This document shows, piece after piece, positions 29,763-40,260 of a stretch of DNA of 64,000 nucleotides. Under the pieces are notes generated by a model. That model was not told where the DNA came from and did not search any database. It saw nothing but the letters and a program-made list of their open reading frames with translations. The stretch's first letter is position 1, and each line of letters opens with the position of its first letter. Source of the DNA: Phyllobacterium bourgognense (GTDB taxonomy: Bacteria; Pseudomonadota; Alphaproteobacteria; Rhizobiales; Rhizobiaceae); the NCBI RefSeq assembly GCF_003337575.1, contig NZ_QPJM01000004.1, positions 248,001 through 312,000 on the forward strand, in the 5' to 3' direction. The position numbers and the translations under genes are program-made.

Positions 29763-30167
29763 ATGAATATTGGTAACGCTTCTGATAAATCCGGCCTGCC
29801 CGCCAAAACGATCCGCTATTACGAGGATATCGGCCTCCTGAAGCCGGATCGGGCAGACAATGGCTATCGCGACTATTCCATCTCGGATGTACACAAGCTG
29901 CGCTTCCTGCAGCGCTCTCGCGGGCTGGGCTTCACGGTTGAAGAGTGCCGCCAGCTCTTGGCGCTCTATGAGGACAAAAGCCGCGCGAGCGCCGACGTCA
30001 AGTCGATCGCGCAGTCAAAGCTGCAGGAAATCGAGCGCAAGATCGTCGAGCTGCGCGAATTACAGCACACACTGAAACATCTGGTTGCTCATTGCCATGG
30101 CGACCAGCGGCCGGATTGTCCGATTCTGGAGAGTATTTCAGGGGCGGCCAGGCCTGACCCTAGCTGA
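29763..30167 (+). CDS. cueR: Cu(I)-responsive MerR-family regulator CueR
   Basis: 134 residues. N-terminal winged helix with KSGLPAKTIRYYEDIGLLKPDRADNGYRDYS, a dimerisation helix, and a metal loop HCHGDQRPDCPILE with the two Cys ligands near residues 112 and 120 that define Cu(I)/Ag(I) sensors. It should bind the dyad upstream of copA and activate the copA-cueR unit. The 3' end overlaps the convergent Dabb gene by 8 bp. Confidence 0.94.
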   Translation: MNIGNASDKSGLPAKTIRYYEDIGLLKPDRADNGYRDYSISDVHKLRFLQRSRGLGFTVEECRQLLALYEDKSRASADVKSIAQSKLQEIERKIVELRELQHTLKHLVAHCHGDQRPDCPILESISGAARPDPS

Positions 30168-30453
30168 GCGTCGACACTACATCCGCAGAAATACGCAGTT
30201 CACGCAGCGGCCGGACGACGGCCGTTGTTTCGCTGTAAATTGGATGCGCCTTGTAGGCCGCCAGCGCCTCGGCGTTCTCGAATTCCCCATAGACGACGAC
30301 GTCGATCTCGCCGGAAATCGGATCGGTCTTGGTATTCTTCATCACTTCGAAAACGGTCGAGTGAGGGATTTCACCAAGACGCCGGAGGCCGTTCACGATT
30401 GTCTCGACGTCTTTCTTTTCACGGGCGCTGAAGAATACAATATGGCGGATCAC
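30160..30453 (-). CDS. Dabb (stress-responsive A/B barrel) family protein
   Basis: 97 residues. MIRHIVFFSAREKKDVETIVNGL and DVVVYGEFENAEALAAYKAHPIY fit the dimeric alpha/beta barrel Dabb family (Pfam stress-responsive A/B barrel). Substrate and role unknown; members include plant stress proteins and polyketide cyclases. Convergent with cueR. Confidence 0.88.
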   Translation of the reverse strand: MIRHIVFFSAREKKDVETIVNGLRRLGEIPHSTVFEVMKNTKTDPISGEIDVVVYGEFENAEALAAYKAHPIYSETTAVVRPLRELRISADVVSTLS

Positions 30454-30552
30454 GATGTTGCTACCTGCTGCATTTTCACTGCGCCGGACTTTTCATACTC
30501 CGCCCCTGTCAGTCAATAGATGCGCTGTCGCAGCCCTGATCGAACCCGGCGC

Positions 30553-31863
30553 TCACTCAGCGGCCAGCTTAGCCATCGGATTGTTCGGATGCGTGGTCCA
30601 GTTGGCGTAATCCGGCTGGATCGGCATTTTGGTCCGCGGATCAACGCCCGAAACCATCGGTTCCATGGTGATGCAGTTTTCAACGGGGCAAACACTGACG
30701 CAGAGGTTACAGCCCACGCATTCCTCGTCGATGACTTCGAAGTGCCGCGCGCCATCGACCATCGATGTGATCGCCTGGTGCGATGTGTCCTCGCAGACGA
30801 TGTGACAGCGGCCGCATTTGATGCACAGCTCCTGATCGATCTGCGCCTTGGTGATGTAATTCAGGTTGAGGTACTGCCAGTCGGTGACATTCGGTACGGC
30901 GAGACCCTGGAAATCGTCGATGGTGCGGAACCCGCGGGAATCCATCCAGTCGGAAAGGCCGGAAATCATTTCCTGAACGACCTTGAAACCGTAGGTCATC
31001 GCCGCCGTGCAGACCTGCACGTTGCCGCAACCGAGCGCAATGAACTCCGCTGCATCCCGCCATGTGGTGATACCGCCGATGCCGGAAATCGGCAGGCCAC
31101 GCGTTTCAGGATCGCGGGCGATTTCCGCTACCATGTTCAGCGCTATCGGCTTTACCGCCGGGCCGCAATAGCCGCCATGCGAGCCGCGTCCATCGATCGT
31201 CGGGTTCGGGGCGAAATTGTCGAGATCAACTGAAACAATCGAGTTGATGGTGTTGATGAGCGATACGGCGTCGGTACCGCCGGATTTGGCGGCCCGCGCA
31301 GGTTTGCGGATGTCGGTGATGTTTGGGGTCAGCTTGGTGATGACCGGCATGCGCGTATATTGCTTGCACCAGCGCACCACCATTTCGATATATTCCGGCA
31401 CCTGACCGACGGCGGCGCCCATCCCGCGCTCGGACATGCCATGCGGGCAGCCGAAATTCAGTTCGATACCGTCTGAACCCGTAGCTTCCACCAGCGGCAG
31501 GATTGCCTTCCAGGCTTCCTCCTCGCAGGGCACCATGATCGAAGCGATCAGGGCGCGATCCGGCCATTTCTTCTTCACCTCGGTCATTTCCCGCAGGTTC
31601 AACTCGAGCGGGCGGTCGGTGATGAGTTCGATATTGTTGAAACCGAGCAGACGCCGGTCCGGACCGTGAATAGCGCCATAGCGCGGTCCGTTGACATTGA
31701 CGACGGGCGGGCCTTCTTCACCCAGGGTTTTCCAGACAACGCCGCCCCAGCCCGCCTTGAAGGCGCGCTCGACATTATAGGCCTTGTCCGTGGGTGGAGC
31801 AGAGGCCAGCCAGAAAGGGTTCGGAGATTTGATGCCGAGGAAATTCGTTGAAAGATCAGCCAT
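30553..31863 (-). CDS. preA: NAD-dependent dihydropyrimidine dehydrogenase subunit PreA
   Basis: 436 residues. N-terminal TIM barrel with FMN binding (MADLSTNFLGIKSPNPFWLASAPPT; ELNFGCPHGMSERGMG, the catalytic loop), and C-terminal ferredoxin motifs CIKCGRCHIVCED and CVGCNLCVSVCPVENC binding two [4Fe-4S] clusters. It reduces uracil and thymine to dihydro forms together with PreT. The two genes are 11 bp apart. Confidence 0.95.
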   Translation of the reverse strand: MADLSTNFLGIKSPNPFWLASAPPTDKAYNVERAFKAGWGGVVWKTLGEEGPPVVNVNGPRYGAIHGPDRRLLGFNNIELITDRPLELNLREMTEVKKKWPDRALIASIMVPCEEEAWKAILPLVEATGSDGIELNFGCPHGMSERGMGAAVGQVPEYIEMVVRWCKQYTRMPVITKLTPNITDIRKPARAAKSGGTDAVSLINTINSIVSVDLDNFAPNPTIDGRGSHGGYCGPAVKPIALNMVAEIARDPETRGLPISGIGGITTWRDAAEFIALGCGNVQVCTAAMTYGFKVVQEMISGLSDWMDSRGFRTIDDFQGLAVPNVTDWQYLNLNYITKAQIDQELCIKCGRCHIVCEDTSHQAITSMVDGARHFEVIDEECVGCNLCVSVCPVENCITMEPMVSGVDPRTKMPIQPDYANWTTHPNNPMAKLAAE

Positions 31864-31874
31864 GGCGGTTTCCT

Positions 31875-33332
31875 TTAGCTGACTAAATGACTTGGTTGAC
31901 TGGATTGCTGTTCCGGAACCGACGCGCCGCCCGAATTATCGGCCATGGTGGCTTCGACGAAACCGCTGACCTTTTCCGGTTGTTGCATCAGCGCACGGTG
32001 AATTGATTCGGCCGCTATCTTGCCGTCCTGTACGGCGGCGACGGTCAGATCTTCGCCATCTGCAACACAATCGCCGCCCGCCCAGATGCCCGGGATGGAC
32101 GTGCGTCCCTCATCGTCAACACTTATACGTCCCCTGGTAAGGGCGATATTCGCTTCGGCAAGCACCGCTTCAGCCGGTGTCTGACCTATCGCCTTGAATA
32201 TCTGATCGCTGGCGAGCGTGATGCTCTCGCCTGAAACGCCAAGACGACCATCGGTCATGACAGTGTAGTCCAGCGTTATGCCGCAGACCTCGCCATGTTC
32301 GTTGCGGGTCAGCGCGCGAGGCTGCAGCCAGTGGCGGATGATCACGCCATTCTTCAGCGCGAGTTCCTGTTCGAAGTCACTGGCGTTCATGTGTTCCGGT
32401 CCGCGGCGATAGGCGATAATGACATTTTCCGCGCCCAGCAGTTTTGTCTGTACCGCGACGTCAATCGCGGTCATGCCGCCGCCGATCACGACGACATCCC
32501 GGCCGACAGGGATTTCTGACAGATTGTCGCTCTGGCGAAGCACCGAAATGTAATCCACCGCATCGATGCAACCGGCAGCATCTTCGCCGTCAAGACCAAG
32601 GTCGTTGACGCCCGGCAGGCCCATGCCGAGAAACACTGCATCGAAACCCGCCTTCAACGCATCAAGACTGATATCCCGCCCGAGGGCCTTGTCATTCTGG
32701 ATGGTGATGCCGCCGATTTCGAGAATGAAGTCGAGTTCTTTCTGGGCGAAGTCGTCAACGCTCTTATAGGGAGCGATACCATATTCGTTGAGGCCGCCTG
32801 CCTTGGGGCGCGCTTCGAAAATAGTCACATCGTGACCATGCATGGCCAGACGGTGGGCGGCGGACAGACCCGCTGGTCCGGCGCCGACGACCGCGATGGA
32901 TTTGCGCGTAGGCTCGGCGCGCTTGAAGGGATGCTGGCCATTGGCCATCAAATGATCGGTAGCGTAACGCTGTAAAAGTCCGATCTTCACTGGCTTGCCT
33001 TCCGCCACTTCGCGTACGCATGCCTGCTCGCACAACGTCTCGGTGGGGCAGACGCGGGCGCACATGCCGCCAAGGATATTTTCGGAGAGAATGGTCTTGG
33101 CAGACCCGGTAGGATTGTCTGCCGCGATCTCGCGAATGAACAGGGGAATATCAATGCCGGTGGGGCAGGCATTCATGCATGGCGCGTCATAGCAGAAGTA
33201 GCACCGGTCCGATTCGACGAAGGCTTCATGCCGGCTTAACGGCGGGTGAAGATCAGAAAAAACTTCCGCATAGGCGCTAGACGAAAGCCGCCCGGCTCTG
33301 ACGTCACGGATTCCAGAATCCATCGATCCCAT
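31875..33332 (-). CDS. preT: NAD(P)-dependent dihydropyrimidine dehydrogenase subunit PreT
   Basis: 485 residues. Glutamate-synthase-small-subunit-like flavoprotein: N-terminal Cys-rich part (CYFCYDAPCMNACPTGIDIP and GGMCARVCPTETLCEQACV), FAD-binding VVGAGPAGLSAAHRLAMHG near residue 150, and NAD(P)-binding VVIGGGMTAIDVAVQ near residue 285. It passes electrons to PreA. Start 33332 follows a GAGGAG site. No dihydropyrimidinase gene adjoins, unlike many pyd clusters. Confidence 0.94.
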   Translation of the reverse strand: MGSMDSGIRDVRAGRLSSSAYAEVFSDLHPPLSRHEAFVESDRCYFCYDAPCMNACPTGIDIPLFIREIAADNPTGSAKTILSENILGGMCARVCPTETLCEQACVREVAEGKPVKIGLLQRYATDHLMANGQHPFKRAEPTRKSIAVVGAGPAGLSAAHRLAMHGHDVTIFEARPKAGGLNEYGIAPYKSVDDFAQKELDFILEIGGITIQNDKALGRDISLDALKAGFDAVFLGMGLPGVNDLGLDGEDAAGCIDAVDYISVLRQSDNLSEIPVGRDVVVIGGGMTAIDVAVQTKLLGAENVIIAYRRGPEHMNASDFEQELALKNGVIIRHWLQPRALTRNEHGEVCGITLDYTVMTDGRLGVSGESITLASDQIFKAIGQTPAEAVLAEANIALTRGRISVDDEGRTSIPGIWAGGDCVADGEDLTVAAVQDGKIAAESIHRALMQQPEKVSGFVEATMADNSGGASVPEQQSSQPSHLVS

Positions 33333-33500
33333 GAAATCTCATCTCCTCGTTTTGACTGCGTCCGGTTCCCATGGATCAGCAGTCTTTTCGATGGCCGGTA
33401 TGTTCCGGACCTGTGAGGAAGAATGGCAGATTTTCTCGGAAGGTCAAATTTTTTATCAAACGGTCAAGAAATTTCACAAGTATCGCGCACTTGAAAAGTC

Positions 33501-33523
33501 ATGGCCCGGACTTGCCGGGCCAT
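33501..33523 (-). terminator. Hairpin after the lipoprotein gene
   Basis: Perfect 9-bp stem atggcccgg / ccgggccat with loop acttg, 27 bp beyond the stop of the 33550-36870 gene. On the minus strand it is followed by gacttttcaag, a short T-run. A plausible Rho-independent terminator. Confidence 0.6.
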
Positions 33524-33549
33524 CTCCGTACATCGCTAGTCCTTACCCC

Positions 33550-36500
33550 TCAATCAGCCATACGCCGCAATATCAGCTCAGTAATATTGGCCCGATTCAA
33601 TATACCCTCCTTGCCACCCCGGTCGTTGTAGGTTGCGTTAGAGGCAAGATAGGACATGTTGTAAAAGTCGCTAAGCTTTATTGTGTACTCTGTCCCCGCT
33701 TCCAGCTTCACCGGGACAACAGTGGATTCGCCCCAAGTATCCCAGCTATCTAAATGCGGCATGACCACAATGCCGCTATTCAGAGTTTTGCCGGCGCCCG
33801 CCACGTCCATTTTCTTGACTGCCGCTGTCACGCCGGTATTCACAGGGCCAAAAGCATTGCCGTAGTTTAAGAGAATATGATAGGTGCCGTCCACGGACGG
33901 TATGAATTTGAACGTCAGTTCCTCTTCAGGAAGCCCCCAGTTCGACCACGATCTGCGGCCATGTTCGGTGATCGGGCCCGTTTTCGCGTCAGCCACTGGC
34001 TTGTTGGTCGCTGAGTTGGCACCAATGGTTTCGATCCTGCGATCGCTCCAATAACATGAGGGATTCGTACGTTGCGACACATTATCATACGCTTCGCGAG
34101 TATACTGGCGTTCAAGTGAGTAGCATAGGGCTTGGCCCATCTCCCCCGGCCCCGGTGTATCCGTCCATTCTCGACCTGGGATACCCGTCGCGATCGATAC
34201 CCCGTTGCGGTAGATGTTGACACCTGTCCAAAGGGGAGGGGCATCTTTCCAATCTAGTTTGATCGACCCATTGTTATTCTCCACGCGGTTGAAATCAACC
34301 GTTCGTGGACCGTAGAGGTGAGGGTTGGTGGCACCAACCACTTTGGCTACCCCGCCATCGGCAGGATTGTCGATAAGCTCCACCACGAGAATGTTGGTAC
34401 CAGCAATGTTTAAATCCGATGCTGGCGTGTAACGGTCCAACGGTATAGTGCTGCCGTTAAGCATCACGGTCTGAGCCTTGTAAGACCCCTTTGCACTCAA
34501 ACCGGCGTCGGGCAAATTCACCTTGACCGTGATTTTTCTGCCTCGATATTCAAGATTGTTCAACTGGATCTGTCGGGCTCCGTTGAAGACGTCCTTGTGC
34601 ATCTTCTTGGTGATGAAAGGTTCGAACCGAATGCCCTTCATGTTGGCCTCACGCCCGAACACCACGTCGAGAACTGAACCGATATAGCCGCCAACTGACC
34701 ATAATTGCTTATCGGAATCGATTTCAGGGCGGTCTTCGTCCCTAGGCGCTGTCACTGCAAGCTTGGTGAACTCGAAGTTCTCCATATTCGACAGGTTCAA
34801 TGCAGCGCCGTTGATAAGCGTATCGAAGTTACGATTAACCACATCGGCATTTCGCCCCTTTGCGGCTTTGATCAAATAGCTGGATACGAACGGCCAGATA
34901 GCCCGGTTGTGGTAAACCTTCAAGTCTTGCACCTGCGGCCAGACAACCGCAGCGCCTGCCGTCGTGTGCGGATAGTTCTCCAGGATACTGGTTGTCTGGC
35001 CCTTATCGGCAATGCCATCCTGAATGGCCAGAGCCTCTCCCAGCAATTCAAAACGACGCACCGGCGCCTGATCGAGCTCGGTGATCTTCATCATGCTGAA
35101 CATGCCGGCATCCTTCAACCACAGATCATTTCTTATGCGTTGTTTTAGATCGTCGGCCCAGTCGGCAAATTTGGCGGCATCCGGAGCTTTGTTCAGCTCG
35201 ACAGCCATTTTCGCCGCGACATCGAGAATTTTCCAGTGATTGATGTTGGTAGACAGCGTCTTCGACATCGCAATGTGGACCACGGTATCCTTCATCCAGT
35301 CGGGATAGGTCTGTTCGCGCCAATCGAGGAATGAGGTTTCGCCGCGATAAAGCCCATCACGGTTGTCATAGGCAGCAAGGCGATCGCTTTCGATCGTGTT
35401 ACGAATGGCGGTATAGGCATCGTTCAGGAATTGCGTGCGATCCTCACCGTCGAGATATTTGAGCAATTCGAAAGCAGCACGCGCCCAGACGACACGGTCT
35501 GTGCTGACCGGCCAGCTGCCGCCACTGCCTGTGTCCTGAACGATTTCCGTCGTCTCGGCGCCGAGCGTCTGCGTTGCATTGCGACGCTTTGACAGTTTGA
35601 ATAACAGGCTGTTTTTGGCGGCCTGCGGGTTGATCTGCGCGAGACCGAGATCAACGGCGTAGGCAGTATCGCGCGTCCACACATACGTCCACTCGTCTCC
35701 CGACTGATAACAGCCGATCGTGCCGCCACAGGGTACGGAATTGCCGTTATTGTACGCGCCATCCTTGATGGAGGTCACGGTCAGTTCCCTGGCTTCCTGC
35801 ATCGCCATGGCAAACAACCCGTCAAACATCTGGCTGCCGGTGCGGATCGTCGGATCGTTCGCCCGTTCCTCAATTTTTAGTTGTTTACCTTTGTTCGCTT
35901 TTCGTTGGTCCTGGGTGGTCGTCAGCTTGTAGGTACGCAGAGTAGACACTAAATCGGCAGTCTCTATCGCAGCACTACTGCCATTCCAATCCACACGCCT
36001 GATGCCATCATCCCGATTGACGGGATCGGTAACGGACGGGACTTTGACTTCGACGCATTCGCCATCGACCAGAGTGCCCCTGGCGCACCGGCTGACGACC
36101 ACTGGCTTGATGACGCAAACGTCATCTTCAAGCGTGCCTTTGTCGCAACGGGTAGTCGCGACTGGCCTGATGACGCACTTGTCAACCTCAAGGGCGCCCG
36201 CACCGCATACAAAGGTCGCCTCGGGCTTGACCACGCATTCGGTACCAACGAGTGTTCCTTTTTCGCATGCGCCGGTAGTTATACTCGGCTTGACGACGCA
36301 CTTGTCCACCTCAAGGATGCCCGCACCGCATACAAAGGTCGCCTCGGGCTTGATCACGCATTCGGTACCAACAAGTGTTCCTTTTTCGCACGCGCCGGTA
36401 GTTATACTCGGCTTGACGACGCACTTGTCCACCTCAAGGATGCCCGCACCGCATACAAAGGTCGCCTCGGGCTTGATCACGCATTCGGTACCAACAAGTG

Positions 36501-36870
36501 TTCCTTTTTCGCATGCGCCGGTAGTTATGCTCGGCTTGACGACGCATTTGTCGCCTTCGAGAGTGCCCGTCTGGCATACCGCGGTTACAGCGGGCGTGAC
36601 GATGCATTGGCCATCAACGAGCGTGCCCGTCTGGCAAACGGTGATGGCGACGGGCGTGACGATACACTTCCCATCGATCAAGCTGCCCTGCTCGCACGTG
36701 TCGATAACGACGGCAGGCGCGATGAGGCATTTGCCATCAACAAGGGTGCCCGCGCATGAGACAAAGGTTCCGGACCCGTCGTCCGTGCCCGCTGTTTTGT
36801 TTGAGTCATTGCAGCCGGCCAGCATGATACAACATGCCAAGGCCCCCGACAGCGTTCGAAACGAAGCCAT
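33550..36870 (-). CDS. Lipoprotein with Cys-repeat stalk and six-hairpin glycosidase-like domain
   Basis: 1106 residues from ATG 36870, with GGGAGGA just upstream (an in-frame TTG at 36882 is unlikely). Signal peptide with lipobox LAGC near residue 20. Residues ~39-280: twelve imperfect repeats of CxxGxLxxxxC(V/I)xxP, about 20-21 residues each. Residues ~330-820: a helical glycosidase-like domain with DEWTYVWTRDTAYAVDLG, QDTGSGGSWPVSTDRVVWARAAF, YRGETSFLDWREQTYP and DSDKQLWSVGGYIGSVLDV, typical of (alpha/alpha)6-barrel proteins near GH15/GH63/GH78. The C-terminus has beta-sandwich-like segments. A surface-tethered glycan-active enzyme is inferred; substrate and catalytic acids are not assigned. 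Confidence 0.8.
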   Translation of the reverse strand: MASFRTLSGALACCIMLAGCNDSNKTAGTDDGSGTFVSCAGTLVDGKCLIAPAVVIDTCEQGSLIDGKCIVTPVAITVCQTGTLVDGQCIVTPAVTAVCQTGTLEGDKCVVKPSITTGACEKGTLVGTECVIKPEATFVCGAGILEVDKCVVKPSITTGACEKGTLVGTECVIKPEATFVCGAGILEVDKCVVKPSITTGACEKGTLVGTECVVKPEATFVCGAGALEVDKCVIRPVATTRCDKGTLEDDVCVIKPVVVSRCARGTLVDGECVEVKVPSVTDPVNRDDGIRRVDWNGSSAAIETADLVSTLRTYKLTTTQDQRKANKGKQLKIEERANDPTIRTGSQMFDGLFAMAMQEARELTVTSIKDGAYNNGNSVPCGGTIGCYQSGDEWTYVWTRDTAYAVDLGLAQINPQAAKNSLLFKLSKRRNATQTLGAETTEIVQDTGSGGSWPVSTDRVVWARAAFELLKYLDGEDRTQFLNDAYTAIRNTIESDRLAAYDNRDGLYRGETSFLDWREQTYPDWMKDTVVHIAMSKTLSTNINHWKILDVAAKMAVELNKAPDAAKFADWADDLKQRIRNDLWLKDAGMFSMMKITELDQAPVRRFELLGEALAIQDGIADKGQTTSILENYPHTTAGAAVVWPQVQDLKVYHNRAIWPFVSSYLIKAAKGRNADVVNRNFDTLINGAALNLSNMENFEFTKLAVTAPRDEDRPEIDSDKQLWSVGGYIGSVLDVVFGREANMKGIRFEPFITKKMHKDVFNGARQIQLNNLEYRGRKITVKVNLPDAGLSAKGSYKAQTVMLNGSTIPLDRYTPASDLNIAGTNILVVELIDNPADGGVAKVVGATNPHLYGPRTVDFNRVENNNGSIKLDWKDAPPLWTGVNIYRNGVSIATGIPGREWTDTPGPGEMGQALCYSLERQYTREAYDNVSQRTNPSCYWSDRRIETIGANSATNKPVADAKTGPITEHGRRSWSNWGLPEEELTFKFIPSVDGTYHILLNYGNAFGPVNTGVTAAVKKMDVAGAGKTLNSGIVVMPHLDSWDTWGESTVVPVKLEAGTEYTIKLSDFYNMSYLASNATYNDRGGKEGILNRANITELILRRMAD
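36037..36756 (-). repeat. Twelve Cys-rich coding repeats, including near-perfect 123-bp tandem copies
   Basis: Encodes twelve CxxGxLxxxxCxxxP units of the lipoprotein. Two consecutive 123-bp blocks (about 36391-36513 and 36268-36390), each coding for two units (41 residues), are almost identical, with most of a third block following (about 36145-36267). High identity at DNA level points to recent duplication and makes the array prone to length change. Confidence 0.85.
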
Positions 36871-37114
36871 AATTCCTCCCAATAAATAAAAAATGCTTCT
36901 TTTTAAAAATGGTGCGCATGCAGTAACGACCGACCATCGACATGCATGGTTACCCGCACGATGGCACAGACTGTATAAAAGAGTTTTGGAGGTTCCTCCC
37001 GAGGAAACCGCAGGATTTGGCTATAGGTGCAGTGGAACGCCGTCAATAATACGATAGTCAAAGAAAATCGGGAATCGAGCCGATTAGCCCAATTTATTGC
37101 AAACCCGATGCCCG

Positions 37115-40100
37115 TTATTCCGCCGCCAGCGGTGGTTGTGAAGCAACTTCCAGAAGTTCGCGGTTGAGCCGCGCTTCTTCCTCGGCTTTCGGCTTGGAGA
37201 AGCCGGCCAGCAGCAGATAGGCGACCGGCGTCAGGAAGAGCGTCGAGGCGGTTGCCATGCCGAGGCCGCCAACGATGACCCAGCCAAGGGCGATACGCGC
37301 TTCGGCCCCCGCACCACTGGCAAGGACCAGCGGCACCCCGCCAAGGATGGCGCAGAGCATGGTCATCACGACGGGCCGCAGACGGATGTTCGAGGCCTCT
37401 TCGATGGCTTCTCTTACATTCCTGCCCTCATCGCGCAGATGATTGGCAAATTCGACGATCAGAATACCGTTCTTCGCCATGATGCCGACGAGCAACACCA
37501 GTCCAATTTGACTGTAGACGTTCATGCTTGTGCCGGTCATGACCATGGCAAAGACCGCGCAGGCGAGACCAAGCGGGACCGTAGCCATCACAACGGCCGC
37601 ACTGATAAAACTTTCAAATTGTGCCGCGAGAACCAGTAGAATGATCAGGATGGCAAAGCCGAAAGTCGTGACCATGCTCGACGAATTTTCGCCCAGCGTC
37701 GCCGCTTCAGCGAGCGGAATGATGCGATAGCCGGAGGGCAGCAAAGGTGCGGCAACCTCCTGCACGACTTTGTACGCATCGCCCAGCGCGAAGTTGGGGC
37801 TGAGGGCTGAGGTGATGGCGACGGAACGCATCTGCTGTTCGCGCGTCAATGCCGGTGGAACGGCGACTTCAGTGAGTTTGGCGATTGTCGACATGGGGAC
37901 GAACCGGCCGTCGCCGGTGCGCAGGAAAACGTTTTCGAGGTCTGTCGGATCATTGATGGGATTTGTGCTCGATACGAGCTTCACATCGAAGGAACGATCT
38001 TCGATATAGACCGAACCAACCTTATAGCCGTCGAGCACCGATTGCAGCGCTTCGGCCAAACCAGTGATATTGATATTGAGATCCGAAGCGCGCTCGCGGT
38101 CGATCGACACGGCCAGTTGCGGCTGGGTCGGCTCATTGGTCAGACGCGGACGATCGAAGCGGCTGTCCTTTTCGAGCTCCGCCACGATGTTGGCGGCGGT
38201 GGTCCCGAGCTCGCCATAACTGGTGCCGACGACAGCGAACTGCAGGCCGTTACCTGCGCCGCGGATACCCAGCGAGTTTGGCTGCGCGGCAAAAACCTGG
38301 ATACCTGGAATGTTGCGGACGCGTTTCGAGACGTCGGCGAGAATCTCCTGCTGGCTCCGCGTCCGCTCTTTCCAGGTGGCGAGACTGAGGACCATGAAGC
38401 CACGGTTGGTATTGCCATTCTGTCCGGCGATCGAGAACGTATTCTGGATTTCGCCGTTATCGCGCAACGGCTGGATCAACTGCTCGATCTGACGCATCTC
38501 GTCACCGAGATATTCGAGACTGACGCCCTGTGGCGCGGTTATGCGCAGGAAAGCCGAAGCTCGGTCCTCCGTTGGTGTCAACTCCTGCTTGAGAAGAGAA
38601 AACGCGCCAAACGCCGCGCCGGCAAACAGCACCGAGGTCACGACGACGATCCACGGGGCGGCAAGGCAAACATGCAACATGCGTTTGTAAAGATTGCCGA
38701 ACCAGCTTCCGACACGGGCCACCCGTCCCGGTGTGTGGGTGACATCCTGATGCTTGGCCTCACTCGCACTGAGCAAGCGGGAAGCCAGCATCGGGCACAG
38801 CGTCAATGCCACGACGGCCGACAGAAGCACGCAGATCGCCAGTACGAAACCAAACTCGCGGAAGAGCCCTCCGGTCTGGCCAGGCAGGAAGGATAGCGGC
38901 ACGAAAACCGCCGCGAGCGTCACCGTCGTCGCGATGACTGCGAAGAAAACTTCCTCCGTACCGAGAACGGCGGCAGCACGTGGCCCCATGCCCTGATTGC
39001 GGCGGCGCACGATGTTTTCCAGCACCACGATCGCGTCGTCCACCACCAGACCGGTCGCCAGGACCAAGGCGAGCAACGTCAGGATGTTGATTGAGAAACC
39101 GGCAAGATAGATAGCAGAAATGGTGCCAATCAGCGCAACCGGCAGACTGACAGCCGGGATAAGGGTTGCGCGAATGTCCCATAGGAAGAGGTAGATGATC
39201 AGGATAATGATGACGACAGACACACCGAGTGCAATTTCCACCTCATGGACAGCGCCATTGACGAAGTCCGCATCATCGCTTGTCACGCGGATGTCGACAC
39301 CCTCGGGTAGCGTTTGCTGCAATTGCGCGACCGCGGCGCGAACGCCTTTCGAAATATCGAGCGTGTTGGATTGAGCCTGGCGGATGATGCCGAGGCCGAT
39401 GCCGGTCTTGCCGTTGGCGCGCAGAATCGAGGTGCCGATATCGGGGCCCATCGTTACCGTGGCCACGTCGCGGATCTTCGTCTGACCTTTGATAATGATG
39501 TTTTCGAAGTCTTCCGGCGTCGATACCGGCGCCGTTGCACGAACGACGATGCTCTGGTCATTGCTGTTGAGCTGACCGGCAGGGGTATCGAAGGCCATCG
39601 TGGTCAGGGCGTTGCGAATGTCGGCGATGTTCATGCCGAGGCTCGCAACCTTGCCCTGATCGATGTCGATGCGGAATATCTTGCTGCGATTGCCATTGAC
39701 CTGAACGTCGGCGACCCCCGGAACCGAAGCGAGCACGTCCTCGATCTGGTCCTCGACGAGGACCGTCATGTCCTCGACCGCCATGGTATCCGAGGTGACC
39801 GCAAGACGCATTACCGCATCAGAATTTGCATCGGCTTTGACGATCTGCGGCGGATCCGCTTCGTCTGGCAGAGTGTTGGCGATGCGGCTGATGGCATCGC
39901 GCATGTCGGCGGCTGCAACGTTGAGATCTACGCCATCATTGAATTCGACGGTGACGCGGCTGTTACCGAAAGAAGAACTGGAAGATATGGATTTGACGCC
40001 CGAAACGCGGGATACAGCGCCTTCGATGGCGGAAGTCAACTCACGGTCCACCGTCTCCGCGGCAGCCGATTCAAAAACAGTCGAGACTGTGACCACCGGG

Positions 40101-40252
40101 CGATCGACATCGGGCAATTCGCGCACATCGACGCCATACCAGGCGGCAAGGCCCGCGACGACGATCAGGGCATTGAGCACCAGCGCCATGACAGGTCGAC
40201 GAATGAAAAGTGCGGTGAAACTGGAATCGTTTTGTCCGTTTGACGTGCTCAC
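37115..40252 (-). CDS. RND (HAE-1 type) multidrug efflux permease
   Basis: 1045 residues, full length. Inner-membrane proton-driven permease with the usual duplicated architecture: TM1 near residue 20 ([20 protein letters not shown]), a periplasmic porter domain, TM2-6 with a [14 protein letters not shown] proton-relay motif near residue 400, then a second half with [21 protein letters not shown] near residue 935. Forms a tripartite pump with the adaptor encoded 8 bp upstream and an unlinked outer-membrane protein. Substrates not predictable. Confidence 0.95.
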   Translation of the reverse strand: MSTSNGQNDSSFTALFIRRPVMALVLNALIVVAGLAAWYGVDVRELPDVDRPVVTVSTVFESAAAETVDRELTSAIEGAVSRVSGVKSISSSSSFGNSRVTVEFNDGVDLNVAAADMRDAISRIANTLPDEADPPQIVKADANSDAVMRLAVTSDTMAVEDMTVLVEDQIEDVLASVPGVADVQVNGNRSKIFRIDIDQGKVASLGMNIADIRNALTTMAFDTPAGQLNSNDQSIVVRATAPVSTPEDFENIIIKGQTKIRDVATVTMGPDIGTSILRANGKTGIGLGIIRQAQSNTLDISKGVRAAVAQLQQTLPEGVDIRVTSDDADFVNGAVHEVEIALGVSVVIIILIIYLFLWDIRATLIPAVSLPVALIGTISAIYLAGFSINILTLLALVLATGLVVDDAIVVLENIVRRRNQGMGPRAAAVLGTEEVFFAVIATTVTLAAVFVPLSFLPGQTGGLFREFGFVLAICVLLSAVVALTLCPMLASRLLSASEAKHQDVTHTPGRVARVGSWFGNLYKRMLHVCLAAPWIVVVTSVLFAGAAFGAFSLLKQELTPTEDRASAFLRITAPQGVSLEYLGDEMRQIEQLIQPLRDNGEIQNTFSIAGQNGNTNRGFMVLSLATWKERTRSQQEILADVSKRVRNIPGIQVFAAQPNSLGIRGAGNGLQFAVVGTSYGELGTTAANIVAELEKDSRFDRPRLTNEPTQPQLAVSIDRERASDLNINITGLAEALQSVLDGYKVGSVYIEDRSFDVKLVSSTNPINDPTDLENVFLRTGDGRFVPMSTIAKLTEVAVPPALTREQQMRSVAITSALSPNFALGDAYKVVQEVAAPLLPSGYRIIPLAEAATLGENSSSMVTTFGFAILIILLVLAAQFESFISAAVVMATVPLGLACAVFAMVMTGTSMNVYSQIGLVLLVGIMAKNGILIVEFANHLRDEGRNVREAIEEASNIRLRPVVMTMLCAILGGVPLVLASGAGAEARIALGWVIVGGLGMATASTLFLTPVAYLLLAGFSKPKAEEEARLNRELLEVASQPPLAAE

Positions 40253-40260
40253 CTTGAACC

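Noticed and set aside
36037-36756. CRISPR-like array
   Set aside because: Units are 60-63 bp coding repeats without unique spacers; they maintain the reading frame of the lipoprotein.
36002-36889. A 295-codon plus-strand frame antisense to the Cys-repeat lipoprotein
   Set aside because: It is open because the repeats on the other strand keep the same composition in every unit; its product is low-complexity Ser/Thr/His, with no ribosome-binding site, while the minus strand encodes a lipobox and conserved domains.
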